From NCBI RefSeq assembly GCF_033723955.1, contig NZ_CP137555.1, positions 3,712,001-3,776,000 of the forward strand: a stretch of 64,000 nt of DNA. The letters run 5' to 3'. Position 1 is the stretch's first letter. The number at the start of each line of letters is the position of its first letter. The position numbers were made by a program, and so were the translations under genes. Below are positions 27,338 through 36,030 of the stretch, in pieces. Source of the DNA: Microbulbifer pacificus. Lineage in GTDB: Bacteria > Pseudomonadota > Gammaproteobacteria > Pseudomonadales > Cellvibrionaceae. Under the pieces are notes generated by a model that searched no databases, was not told the DNA's origin, and was given only the letters and a program-made list of their open reading frames with translations.

Positions 27338-29548
27338 ATGCCTTCCAGCCTTCATGCATCGGATGCGTTTTTCTCTGTTCATCAATTGACCCGTGCCATC
27401 AGAATTGCCGGCTTTGGTATTGTCAGTCTGTACGCGGGCGCCGCAATGGCTGAGGACGCACCAGCCCAGGCGGCGTTGGAAGAGGTGGAAGTGACGGCGG
27501 ATGGCTCCCAGGTAGTGCTGTCAACGGAGTACGCCGGCGGTCAGGTAGCCCGCGGTGGCCGCGCCGGTATTCTCGGCAACCTGGACATGATGGATTCGCC
27601 GTTCTTCAGCACCAGCTACACCAGCAACCTGATGCTGCACCAGCAGGCGGTGAGCGTGGCAGACGTTCTGCAGAACGACCCCACGGTGCGCGTGGCCACG
27701 GGCTTCGGCAACTTTCAAGAGCTTTACTTGATTCGCGGCTTCCCGGTGTTCTCCGACGATATGACCTACAACGGTGTGTTCGGCATTCTGCCGCGCCAGT
27801 TTGTGGCCAGCCAATTGCTTGAGCGGGTGGAAGTCTTCCGCGGAGCGAGTGCCTTTCTGAATGGTGCCGCACCCGGTGGCAGTGGTCTCGGTGGCGGTGT
27901 GAACCTTGTGCCAAAGCGCGCACCGGGGCAGGCGCTGACCCAGGTCACTGCCGGCGTGGAAGGCAATGGCAATGTCTACGGTGCGCTGGATCTCGCACGT
28001 CGCTTTGGCGAGGGCGACAGCTCCGGTGTGCGCATCAATCTGGTGGAGCGCGCGGGCGAGACCGCGGTGGAGGATCAGGAACGTGATCTGAGCGTATTCT
28101 CCGTCGGCTACGACTACACCGGCGAGCGTCTGCGTCTGTCTGCAGACCTGGGTTATCAGAATCACCACATCGATGCGCCGCGCCCGGCGGTGACGCCGCT
28201 TGGTGCCATTCCCAAGGCACCGGACGCGGATACCAATTTCGCCCAGCCCTGGACCTACACCGATGAAGAGCAAATTTTTGGTGTGGTGCGCGGCGAGTAC
28301 GACTTGACCGACAGCACCAGCGCCTGGCTGGCGCTGGGGATGCGCGATGGAACCGAGAGCAACGTGCTGGCAAATCCCAGCGCGATGGCCGATGGAGCGA
28401 CCTCTACCTACCGATTCGACAATGCGCGCGAAGACAAGGTGCTGTCCGGTGAAACCGGTATCCGTACCAGCTTCGATACCGCCAGCGTCGGTCATACCGT
28501 GACAGTCTCCGCATCGACCTTTGCGCTGGAGTCTGCCAATGCTTACGCGTTCTCGAGCTTTGCCGGTTTTGCCGGTGACCTGTACAACCCGGTAGCGGCG
28601 GATGCGCCGGCGGCGGACTTCTTCGTGGGCGGCTCCCTGACCAATCCCCATGTCACGGAAAAAACCGATGTTTCCAGTCTCGCGATCTCAGACATGCTGT
28701 CGCTGCTGGATGACCGCCTGCTGGTGACTCTCGGCCTGCGCCAACAGAACATCGAAACCCGCTACTTCGACTACAACAGCGGTTCACCCCTGTCTTCCTA
28801 CGATGACAGCGCACTGACCCCGGTTGCCGCGGTCGTGGTGAAGCCCAGCGAAACGATCTCTCTGTACGCCAACTACATCGAGGGCCTGCAGCCCGGTGAA
28901 ATTGCACCCGCGGTCAGTGGCGGTACGCCAGTGAGCAACGTCGGTGAAGTGCTCGAGCCCTACAGCAGTGAGCAGTTCGAAGCCGGGGTCAAATACGATG
29001 GCGGCAGCTTCGGTGGCAGTCTGAGTGCGTTTACCACCAGCAAACCGAGCAGTTTTGTACAAGACGGTGTGTTTGATACCTTCGGCGAGCAGCGCAACCG
29101 CGGTCTGGAGCTGAGCCTGTTTGGCCAGCCGCTGGAGAATGTGCGTCTAATCGGCGGCGCGACCCTGCTGAACGCGGAAATGACCAGCACCGCAGGTAAT
29201 CTGCATGAAGGCAACGATGCCATCGGTGCTCCGCGTGTTCAGTTCAACCTGAATGCGGAGTGGGACCTCGCTGGCGTTCCCGGGCTGACCCTGGAAGCCC
29301 GCGGCCTGCACACCGGTTCTCAGTACGCGGATGCGGCCAATACCATCGAGGTGGGCAGCTGGAACCGGGTGGACCTGGGGGCACGCTACCTGACCGCGAT
29401 TGGCGACAAGCCGATGACTCTGAAAGCGCGGGTTCAAAATGTGGCGGACGACAATAACTGGGTATCCGTGGGTGGTTATCCCGGAGCCAATTACCTGGTG
29501 CTCGGCGAGCCGCGCACTTTCCTGCTGTCCGCATCCCTGGACTTTTGA
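27338..29548 (+). CDS. TonB-dependent siderophore receptor
   Basis: Outer-membrane receptor of 736 residues. A signal peptide runs to AMA/ED at about residue 38, after which comes the TonB-box area (LEEVEVTADG) and the plug domain (SVADVLQNDPTVRVATGFGN, YLIRGFPV). The plug also has FRGASAFLNGAAPGGSGLGG. The 22-strand barrel ends in the C-terminal aromatic motif LLSASLDF. Type resembles ferrichrome/hydroxamate receptors of the FiuA/FhuE group. It is followed by a membrane protein and a PepSY reductase, a common siderophore-iron release set. A Fur-like box upstream supports iron control. The ligand cannot be told from sequence. Confidence 0.95.
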   Translation: MPSSLHASDAFFSVHQLTRAIRIAGFGIVSLYAGAAMAEDAPAQAALEEVEVTADGSQVVLSTEYAGGQVARGGRAGILGNLDMMDSPFFSTSYTSNLMLHQQAVSVADVLQNDPTVRVATGFGNFQELYLIRGFPVFSDDMTYNGVFGILPRQFVASQLLERVEVFRGASAFLNGAAPGGSGLGGGVNLVPKRAPGQALTQVTAGVEGNGNVYGALDLARRFGEGDSSGVRINLVERAGETAVEDQERDLSVFSVGYDYTGERLRLSADLGYQNHHIDAPRPAVTPLGAIPKAPDADTNFAQPWTYTDEEQIFGVVRGEYDLTDSTSAWLALGMRDGTESNVLANPSAMADGATSTYRFDNAREDKVLSGETGIRTSFDTASVGHTVTVSASTFALESANAYAFSSFAGFAGDLYNPVAADAPAADFFVGGSLTNPHVTEKTDVSSLAISDMLSLLDDRLLVTLGLRQQNIETRYFDYNSGSPLSSYDDSALTPVAAVVVKPSETISLYANYIEGLQPGEIAPAVSGGTPVSNVGEVLEPYSSEQFEAGVKYDGGSFGGSLSAFTTSKPSSFVQDGVFDTFGEQRNRGLELSLFGQPLENVRLIGGATLLNAEMTSTAGNLHEGNDAIGAPRVQFNLNAEWDLAGVPGLTLEARGLHTGSQYADAANTIEVGSWNRVDLGARYLTAIGDKPMTLKARVQNVADDNNWVSVGGYPGANYLVLGEPRTFLLSASLDF

Positions 29549-29564
29549 TCCGGAGCCCTGACGG

Positions 29565-30104
29565 ATGGGTATGATCCTCGCCACCGCGTCCAGTGCCGCC
29601 GGGCTGTTCAGCCTTTACGGCAGCTGGCGCAACTGGTCGCTGCTACAACGCTGGGGCACATTGCTGGGTTGGAGTCTGCTGCTGCTGTCCTGTTTCCTTT
29701 GGGCCAGCAGCGCAGCCAGCGTTGCGCTGGGCATCAGCTATGCACTGCTTGCGCTCACCGCCTGCGCCTGGCTGCTGGTGGGGTATAACCGCGAACTGCG
29801 CCCGCAGCGGTCGCCGCTGCTGGCCGCCGGCAAAGTGCGCTGGCCGGCACTGCCGACCCTGGGCAAACACCTGCTGTTGCTGCTGGGCACGGTGCCGCTG
29901 GCGGGTGCTGCGGCTCTGTACGGCAGCACTGCCCTGGCCACTTTTCTGCCCTGGCAACAGGGTAATGCCCTGAGCTTTGCCATGTTGCTGGCGCCAGTGC
30001 TCTGGGGCTGCGGCGCCTACTGGCAGTGCGCGGACTCCCGTCCCCTGCGACCGGCTGTGCTACACCTTGCTGTGTTACTTGCGAGCGCCGCCGCCTTACA
30101 CTGA
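29565..30104 (+). CDS. small multi-pass membrane protein of the iron operon
   Basis: Hydrophobic protein of 179 residues with about five membrane segments, the first starting at MILATASSAAGLFSLYG. A basic loop (NRELRPQRSP) lies between segments. Position between a TonB receptor and a PepSY protein matches the DUF3325/DUF3649-like proteins found in Pseudomonas siderophore operons, but I cannot assign it to one of them with confidence. GGAG lies 9 nt upstream of the ATG at 29565. The most likely role is support of the adjacent reductase. It overlaps nothing and ends 68 nt before the PepSY gene. Confidence 0.65.
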   Translation: MGMILATASSAAGLFSLYGSWRNWSLLQRWGTLLGWSLLLLSCFLWASSAASVALGISYALLALTACAWLLVGYNRELRPQRSPLLAAGKVRWPALPTLGKHLLLLLGTVPLAGAAALYGSTALATFLPWQQGNALSFAMLLAPVLWGCGAYWQCADSRPLRPAVLHLAVLLASAAALH

Positions 30105-30172
30105 TCTCCCTGTTTCTCGCGGTCCGTCACCGGTATTCCGGGCCGCGGGATTAATCTGAAAAAGTTTTCTCG

Positions 30173-31600
30173 ATGAAATTCAGCCTCTCTCCCGCGTTGG
30201 TCAAAAGCTCCCTCGCAAGTCATTCCTGGATTGGCCTGCTGGTGGGTTTTTTGATGTACCTGATCTGCGTGTCCGGCAGCCTGGTGGTGCTCTCCGGTTA
30301 TCTGAAGCGCTGGGAGCAGCCGGCGGTAGCGGAGTACCAGACACTTGTGCCGGCCGCCGCAACCGCTGCCTACCAGGAACTGCTGGCCCGCAAGCCGGAT
30401 ATTTCCGGCGATATCCTGATGATGTTGCCGCGGGACGATCAGCCCCGCGGCATGCTGGTATCCGCCGGTGGCGTCTACTACCTGAAGGAAGATGGCAGCC
30501 GCGACGTTGACATCTCCACGCCCTGGAGCAATTCCATGGTGGGGTTGCACGATGCGCTGCATATTCCCAGCGACTGGGGAGAAATCCTGGTCAGTGTTTT
30601 GGGGGTGATGCTGTGCGGGCTGATCGTGTCCGGTTTTCTCGCGCACCCGCGGATTTTCCGCGATGCGTTCAATTTCCGCCTCGGAGGCTCGCGGCATCTG
30701 GAGCAGGCGGACATTCACAACCGCCTGAGCGTTTGGGGTGCGCCCTTTCATCTGGTGATCGGATTGACCGGTGCCTGGTTCGGTCTCTCCATCCTGATGT
30801 ACACCCTCTATGCCAATGCATTTTTCGGTGGTGACCGCGATGCCGCCATCGAATCCATTCACGGCTCCGGGCCAAAATTAGAGCAAATCGTGCAGGTGGC
30901 GGATGTGGGGCGCGCGCTGCAGTCCATGGCATCCATCGCACCGGATGCGCGCCCGATCTATTTCAATGTGGAGAACGCCAATTCCCCTGCGCAGTACATT
31001 CTGCTGGGTGCCCAGCACCCGGACAGCCTGATCTACGTCGAGCAGTATCGCTTCGACCAGCAGGGCAATTATCTGGATAAGGTCGGCTACTCCGATGGCG
31101 AGCCCGGCAAGCAAGTGCTGTTTTCCCTTTACCGTCTGCACTTCGGCCATTTCGGCGGATTGCCGGTAATGATCCTGTATGTGGTTTTCGGGATCGCCCT
31201 GGCGGTGGTGTCGGTCACCGGCATCAATATCTGGCTGGTGAAGCGCAAGAAACGGGATTTCATCAACAACCTCTGGGTTGGGCTGGTGTGGGGCGCTCCG
31301 CTCGCTATCGCCATTTCGGGTCTGGCGGCACTGATACTGAACAGCGGCGCGGCGGGTTATTTCTGGCTGCCGCTGATCGCGGCGGCTGTTTTTGGGCTGT
31401 TTCTGGATAACGAAGCGCGCAGTAAATGCTGGCTGCAGCGGATCACTGCGGTATTGCTGTTGCTGATGGCGCTGTTGCATCTGGTTTTGTTCAAATCCCA
31501 CGGGCTGCACGGCGCAGCGTTGGTGGTCAATCTTGCCCTGGTGGCGTTTTCCGGAGTGTTTCTGTGGTTGGCGCATCGCACCGGAAAATTGCTGCGCTGA
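30173..31600 (+). CDS. PepSY-associated membrane protein, siderophore-iron reductase family
   Basis: Inner-membrane protein of 475 residues. The first membrane helix holds SHSWIGLLVGFLMYLICVSG, a typical PepSY-TM start. A large periplasmic part follows (PAVAEYQTLVP to HIPSDWGEILV), containing one PepSY-like region, with further helices at VSVLGVMLCGLIVSGF and the pair at DIHNRLSVWGAPFHLVIGL. A second periplasmic section and four C-terminal helices complete it. Conserved His residues (HSW, HDALH, HNRL, HFGHFGG) could bind haem or iron. Related proteins such as FpiA/FoxB-like ones reduce or release iron from siderophores. It sits third in the receptor operon. Confidence 0.85.
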   Translation: MKFSLSPALVKSSLASHSWIGLLVGFLMYLICVSGSLVVLSGYLKRWEQPAVAEYQTLVPAAATAAYQELLARKPDISGDILMMLPRDDQPRGMLVSAGGVYYLKEDGSRDVDISTPWSNSMVGLHDALHIPSDWGEILVSVLGVMLCGLIVSGFLAHPRIFRDAFNFRLGGSRHLEQADIHNRLSVWGAPFHLVIGLTGAWFGLSILMYTLYANAFFGGDRDAAIESIHGSGPKLEQIVQVADVGRALQSMASIAPDARPIYFNVENANSPAQYILLGAQHPDSLIYVEQYRFDQQGNYLDKVGYSDGEPGKQVLFSLYRLHFGHFGGLPVMILYVVFGIALAVVSVTGINIWLVKRKKRDFINNLWVGLVWGAPLAIAISGLAALILNSGAAGYFWLPLIAAAVFGLFLDNEARSKCWLQRITAVLLLLMALLHLVLFKSHGLHGAALVVNLALVAFSGVFLWLAHRTGKLLR

Positions 31601-31705
31601 AAACCCGTCAAGCCGTCTCCCGCTTGCAGGCGCAGGCGTAATCCATTTGAATGAATGCCGTCGTAGAAGACAGTTATTCAGGTTTTACGCTCAGGTGAGG
31701 ATTGC

Positions 31706-33796
31706 GTGCTGACACGGACGTTACCCAACAAGACTTTTTACCGCTCACTGCTGTGGCTGGTGTATTTTTGTGCGGCAGTTTCTGTAAGTCAGGCTCAGGC
31801 CCAAGATACTGCAAGCGGGGATCATGTCCGCGTGCGCTGGCTGGCTCCGGAGCAATTTGGTCCGGCGACGGAAACTATCGGTTTCTATTTTGACGTCGAT
31901 CCCGGCTGGCATGTGTACTGGCGCAATGCCGGTGATTCCGGCGCGGCGCCGCGCTTCGATTTTGTCGGTGCCAGCGGTGAAGTCGGGGAAATCCAGTGGC
32001 CGTCTCCCGTGCGCCTGCCCATCGAGCATCTCACTAATCTCGGCTACGAAGACGATGTCGCCTACCTGTTTTCGGTCACCCCCGATGCACCGCGCATGGA
32101 ACTGGTGGTGAATCTGGAATGGCTGGTGTGCAAGGTGGATTGCATCCCAGGATACGGCAACATGTCATTGTCCCGCGAGGTTGCGGACAAGGCGCAGTGG
32201 CTGCCGCAGGATCTCGCCCTGCGGGACCGGTTTGCCGCACAGATTCCCGACGCGGCAACGCCGGACAATTTTCCTTGGGCTGTACAGCGTGTCAGTGCTG
32301 GTGCAGAGCAGGGCACGCTGCAACTTGAATTGACGGCGGCCAATGGCGGCTCACTAGTGTCGCCGCCCGAAATATTTCCCCTGGATGGCGGGCTGTTGAC
32401 CGCCAAGGCGCCGCAGGTAGAGCAATCCGGCAATACCATCCTCTACACATTCGAGCGCGTTCCGGGAGCGCCCCTGTTGCCAGCAGCATCGCCGACAACC
32501 GGATTTGTCATAAGCGACGGCACACGTGCCTGGCAGCTGGACAACCTCGAAATCCAGACCGCTTCCGTCAGCGTACCTCTGGCTGTCGACGGTAGTCAGC
32601 CTCTGTGGTTATTGATTCTCGCCGCCATTGCCGGCGGCGCCATTCTTAACTTGATGCCCTGCGTGTTTCCGGTGCTGTCGATCAAGCTGTTTGGTCTGAT
32701 GGGACCCGGCACGTCCGCGCAGGAGCGCGTGAAATCGGGCGTGCTGTACGGCGCCGGCGTACTGGTGACCTTTGCGCTGCTCGGCGGATTGTTGTTGGCA
32801 CTGCGCGCCGGTGGAGCCGCCATCGGCTGGGGTTTCCAGTTGCAGTCGGCGCCGGTGGTACTGGCGCTGATCCTGCTGTTCTGGCTGATGGCGCTGTCTT
32901 TCAGCGGGGTGTACGAATTCGGTCACCGGCTGATGAATCTCGCCGGGCACAGTCGCGGCGGCAGTTTCGCCACCGGCGTGCTCGCCGTATTTGTCGCCGC
33001 GCCCTGCACCGGCCCGTTTATGGGAGCGGCACTGGGGGCGGCGACCCTGTTGCCGACGGCCTCGGCCATGGCGATCTTTATCGGGCTCGGTATCGGCCTG
33101 GCGTTGCCGTTTGTGCTGCTGTGCCTGTTCCCCGTATTGCTACAGCGATTGCCGCAGCCAGGCCCGTGGATGGAAACCCTGCGCCAGTTTCTCGCCTTCC
33201 CGCTCTATGCCACGGTGATCTGGCTGCTGTGGGTACTGGGGCGTCTCGTCGGTGAAGATGGCTGGCTCTTGGGCAGCCTGGTGATGCTGGGGGTGGTGCT
33301 CGCCCTGTGGCTGGCGCAACACCTGCAACGGTTTGGCAAACTGTTTGCGTGGCTGTCTGTACTGGCGGTCATTGTTCTGGGATTGTCTGGCGCCAACTTT
33401 CTTCAGGAACAGCGCGCGCAGCCAGTAGCGGCGGCGCGTACGACGGCTGAGGGTTGGCAGCCGTACGACAGGATTGCCATCGGTGAAGCACTCACACGCG
33501 GGCAGGGGGTATTTATCGATTACACCGCGGCCTGGTGTATCACCTGTCAGGTGAACAAGAAACTGGTGCTGGATACAGATGAAGTCGCTGCACTGTTTGC
33601 AAAGAACAAGGTCTATCTTGTACGGGCAGACTGGACCGATCAGAACCCGGTAATTACCCGCGCGCTGGCAGAGCTGGGGCGCAACTCGGTCCCGGTCTAT
33701 GCCTGGTATGCCCCGGGTGAAAAATCCCCGGTGTTGCTGCCACAGATTCTACAAACGAGCATGATCGAGGCGTTGTTTGCTTCAGAAACCGAGTAG
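31706..33796 (+). CDS. protein-disulfide reductase, DsbD/ScsB-like
   Basis: Secreted and membrane-embedded electron carrier of 696 residues. Signal peptide ends near AQAQD. The periplasmic N-terminal domain (IGFYFDVDPGWHVYWRNAGD, EWLVCKVDCIPG with a Cys pair) is the type found in ScsB proteins. The middle has eight membrane helices with the Cys-containing helices NLMPCVFPVLSIKLFG and AAPCTGPFMGAALG that carry electrons. The C-terminal thioredoxin domain has AWCITCQVNKKLV. GTG start at 31706 has GAGG 6 nt upstream. Electrons from cytoplasmic thioredoxin would pass to partners such as the redoxin encoded 36 nt downstream. Confidence 0.93.
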   Translation: MLTRTLPNKTFYRSLLWLVYFCAAVSVSQAQAQDTASGDHVRVRWLAPEQFGPATETIGFYFDVDPGWHVYWRNAGDSGAAPRFDFVGASGEVGEIQWPSPVRLPIEHLTNLGYEDDVAYLFSVTPDAPRMELVVNLEWLVCKVDCIPGYGNMSLSREVADKAQWLPQDLALRDRFAAQIPDAATPDNFPWAVQRVSAGAEQGTLQLELTAANGGSLVSPPEIFPLDGGLLTAKAPQVEQSGNTILYTFERVPGAPLLPAASPTTGFVISDGTRAWQLDNLEIQTASVSVPLAVDGSQPLWLLILAAIAGGAILNLMPCVFPVLSIKLFGLMGPGTSAQERVKSGVLYGAGVLVTFALLGGLLLALRAGGAAIGWGFQLQSAPVVLALILLFWLMALSFSGVYEFGHRLMNLAGHSRGGSFATGVLAVFVAAPCTGPFMGAALGAATLLPTASAMAIFIGLGIGLALPFVLLCLFPVLLQRLPQPGPWMETLRQFLAFPLYATVIWLLWVLGRLVGEDGWLLGSLVMLGVVLALWLAQHLQRFGKLFAWLSVLAVIVLGLSGANFLQEQRAQPVAAARTTAEGWQPYDRIAIGEALTRGQGVFIDYTAAWCITCQVNKKLVLDTDEVAALFAKNKVYLVRADWTDQNPVITRALAELGRNSVPVYAWYAPGEKSPVLLPQILQTSMIEALFASETE

Positions 33797-33832
33797 TTAA
33801 CAGGTAAGTGAGAAAGAAAAGAGGAAGGAAAG

Positions 33833-34459
33833 ATGAACATTAAAAAATTCGGTGCAAAACATCTGCTTAATACCGTAGGCGCCTTTCTGATTGCGGCACC
33901 GGCCCTGGTAATGGCCGCCGCCACCCCCGGCGAGAAAGCCCCGGAATTCTCCGAGGTGGATGCGGCGGGTAAAACCCACAACCTGGCGGATTACAAAGGC
34001 CAGTGGCTGGTGCTGGAGTGGTTCAACAAGGATTGCCCTTATGTGAAGAAGCATTACGGCAGCGGCAATATGCAGGCGCTGCAGGAGAAATATACCGGCC
34101 AGGATATCAACTGGTTGACCGTCATTTCCTCCGCCAAGGGCAAGCAGGGTTACCTGGAACCGGCGCAGGCGCTGGAGGTGGCCGAGAGTCACAATCTCCA
34201 TGCCAGTGCGCCGTTCCTGCTGGATAGCGATGGCAGCATGGGGCGCGCCTACGGTGCCAAAACCACCCCGCATATGTTCATCATCAACCCGGAAGGGCAG
34301 GTGGTGTATGCCGGTGCGATCGACGACAACGACTCTGCAAACCCTGCGGTAATTGCCGATTCTGCAAATTACGTGGCGGCGGCACTGGATGCATCAATGG
34401 CCGGCGACGCCATTGCGGTGGCGTCTTCGCGCGCTTACGGTTGCAGCGTCAAGTATTGA
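33833..34459 (+). CDS. secreted redoxin-domain protein (AhpC/TSA fold)
   Basis: Thioredoxin-fold protein of 208 residues with a signal peptide (AFLIAAPALVMAAA). The redoxin domain starts at PGEKAPEFSEVDAAGKTHNL; the active site reads WFNKDCPYVKKHY, a single Cys without the resolving partner at CxxC. The cis-Pro area is KTTPHMFIINPEG. A C-terminal tail ends in CSVKY, offering a possible second Cys. It follows the DsbD/ScsB-like gene by 36 nt with a good ribosome site (GGAAGGAAAG), so that protein is its probable electron donor. Thus likely a periplasmic peroxidase or thiol carrier. Confidence 0.87.
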   Translation: MNIKKFGAKHLLNTVGAFLIAAPALVMAAATPGEKAPEFSEVDAAGKTHNLADYKGQWLVLEWFNKDCPYVKKHYGSGNMQALQEKYTGQDINWLTVISSAKGKQGYLEPAQALEVAESHNLHASAPFLLDSDGSMGRAYGAKTTPHMFIINPEGQVVYAGAIDDNDSANPAVIADSANYVAAALDASMAGDAIAVASSRAYGCSVKY

Positions 34460-34505
34460 GTGGATGCGCAGCGCCCGGTGCAATGCCGGGCTGCTGCAAG
34501 TTTTC

Positions 34506-35780
34506 CTACTCCATGTCACCCAAGGTCTCGACCATTGCTGCTGTCAGCCGGCTCAAGTCTTCTTCGCTGATTACGTAAGGCGGCATGGTGTAAACCAGTT
34601 TGCCGAACGGGCGCAGCCATACGCCGTGTTCGATCAGGCTCTGTTGCAAGGTCCTGTTGTCCACCGGTTGTTTCATTTCCACCACACCGATCGCTCCCAG
34701 CACGCGGACATCGGCAACCCCACCGGCGTGTTTCAGCGGCGCCAGCTCCTGTTGTAGCTGCTGCTCGATGTTGTTTACCTGCTGTTGCCAGTCGCGCGCC
34801 AGCAACAATTCGATACTTGCATTCGCCACAGCACAGGCCATCGGGTTCCCCATGAATGTGGGGCCGTGCATAAACACGCCGGCCTCACCACTACAGATAC
34901 CCTTCGCTACCTTGTCGGTACACAGTGTTGCCGCCAGTGTCATGGTGCCGCCGGTCAGCGCCTTGCCGAGGGTGAGAATATCCGGGGAAATTCCTGCGTG
35001 CTCGCAGGCAAACAGTTTGCCGCTGCGCCCAAAACCGGTGGCGATCTCGTCGGCGATCAGCAACAAATCGTACTGGTCGCAGAGTTCACGCACGCGTTTC
35101 AGGTAGTCCGGTGAATAGAAACGCATGCCGCCGGCGCCCTGGATGATGGGCTCCAAAATGACACCTGCGAGATTCTGGTGATGCTGCTCAATCAGCTGCT
35201 GCAGTTCGGCGGTGTCCTGGGCGCTGCAGGGTTCGTCGAATTTTGGTGTGGGGGCGGGCGCAAACAGGTGCTGGGTGAGCTGATTGGCGAACAGGTGGTG
35301 CATGCCGGTGATGGGGTCGCAGGTGGCCATGGCACCGAAGGTGTCGCCGTGGTAGCCGTTGCGCAGTGCCAGCAGCCTGGATTTTTCCGGTCTGCCCTGG
35401 GAGTGCCAGTATTGCAGGGCCATTTTGATGGCGACTTCGACGGAAACGGAGCCGGAATCCGCGAGGAAAACTTTCTGCAGAGGCTCGGGGGTCAGGGCGA
35501 CGAGTTTTTTGCACAGTTCGACAGCGGGCTCGTGGGTGAGGCCGCCGAACATGACGTGACTCATTTTTTCCATCTGGCTTTGCATGGCGGCGTTCAGCTC
35601 GGGAACGTTGTAGCCGTGCAGGGTGCTCCACCAGGAACTCATGCCGTCGATCAGGCCGCGGCCGTCTTCCAGATAAATTCTTACGCCTTCTGCCCGTGTG
35701 ATGGGGTAGACGGGCGCAGGGTTGATCAGGGAGGAGTAGGGGTGCCAGATGTGGTTTTTGTCGAATTCTAAATCGATCAT
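34506..35780 (-). CDS. bioA: adenosylmethionine-8-amino-7-oxononanoate aminotransferase
   Basis: PLP-dependent class III aminotransferase of 424 residues. The N-terminal block IWHPYSSLINPAPVYPIT is the BioA signature, the S-adenosylmethionine site area includes GMSSWWSTLHGYN, and the PLP Lys is residue 273 in TLGKALTGG, as in E. coli. It converts 7-keto-8-aminopelargonate to diaminopelargonate in biotin synthesis. No other bio gene is near; the gene is alone between the redoxin gene, on which it converges, and a structured intergenic element. No BirA-type operator was found. Confidence 0.96.
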   Translation of the reverse strand: MIDLEFDKNHIWHPYSSLINPAPVYPITRAEGVRIYLEDGRGLIDGMSSWWSTLHGYNVPELNAAMQSQMEKMSHVMFGGLTHEPAVELCKKLVALTPEPLQKVFLADSGSVSVEVAIKMALQYWHSQGRPEKSRLLALRNGYHGDTFGAMATCDPITGMHHLFANQLTQHLFAPAPTPKFDEPCSAQDTAELQQLIEQHHQNLAGVILEPIIQGAGGMRFYSPDYLKRVRELCDQYDLLLIADEIATGFGRSGKLFACEHAGISPDILTLGKALTGGTMTLAATLCTDKVAKGICSGEAGVFMHGPTFMGNPMACAVANASIELLLARDWQQQVNNIEQQLQQELAPLKHAGGVADVRVLGAIGVVEMKQPVDNRTLQQSLIEHGVWLRPFGKLVYTMPPYVISEEDLSRLTAAMVETLGDME

Positions 35781-35826
35781 TGGGGTGCTTTGGCTTTAGT
35801 GCTTTGGTCTTGGTGAGTGGCGGCCA

Positions 35827-35941
35827 GGCACCGGGTATTCATTTTCAGAACCGGGCTAGGCGCCCCCCTTCAATACGTCCCTGTACGCTGCGTCGCAAAC
35901 ATCTCTGTTTGCGACGCTTCTGAAAATGAATCCCCGGCACC
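35827..35941. repeat. nested-hairpin element A (three-way-junction layout)
   Basis: Outer arms 35827-35850 and 35918-35941 pair over 24 nt with 3 mismatches. Inside, an 11-bp perfect hairpin (GCGTCGCAAAC, loop ATCTCT, GTTTGCGACGC; 35890-35917) abuts the right arm. Just before it lies the 18-nt core AATACGTCCCTGTACGCT (35872-35889), which itself folds as TAC-GTCCCT-GTA. The layout equals element B at 40046. Confidence 0.75.
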
Positions 35942-36030
35942 CGCCCTTCGCGTATGAGTGTTTCACTCCGTAAGCTTTTGCTCTGTCGTCATTCCGGCGA
36001 ATGCCGGAATCCAGTGCTACGAAGTTGTAA

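Noticed and set aside
35781..36030. Intrinsic terminator for ybbP or bioA
   Set aside because: The inner hairpin lacks a T run and is part of a larger nested structure shared with 40046-40159.
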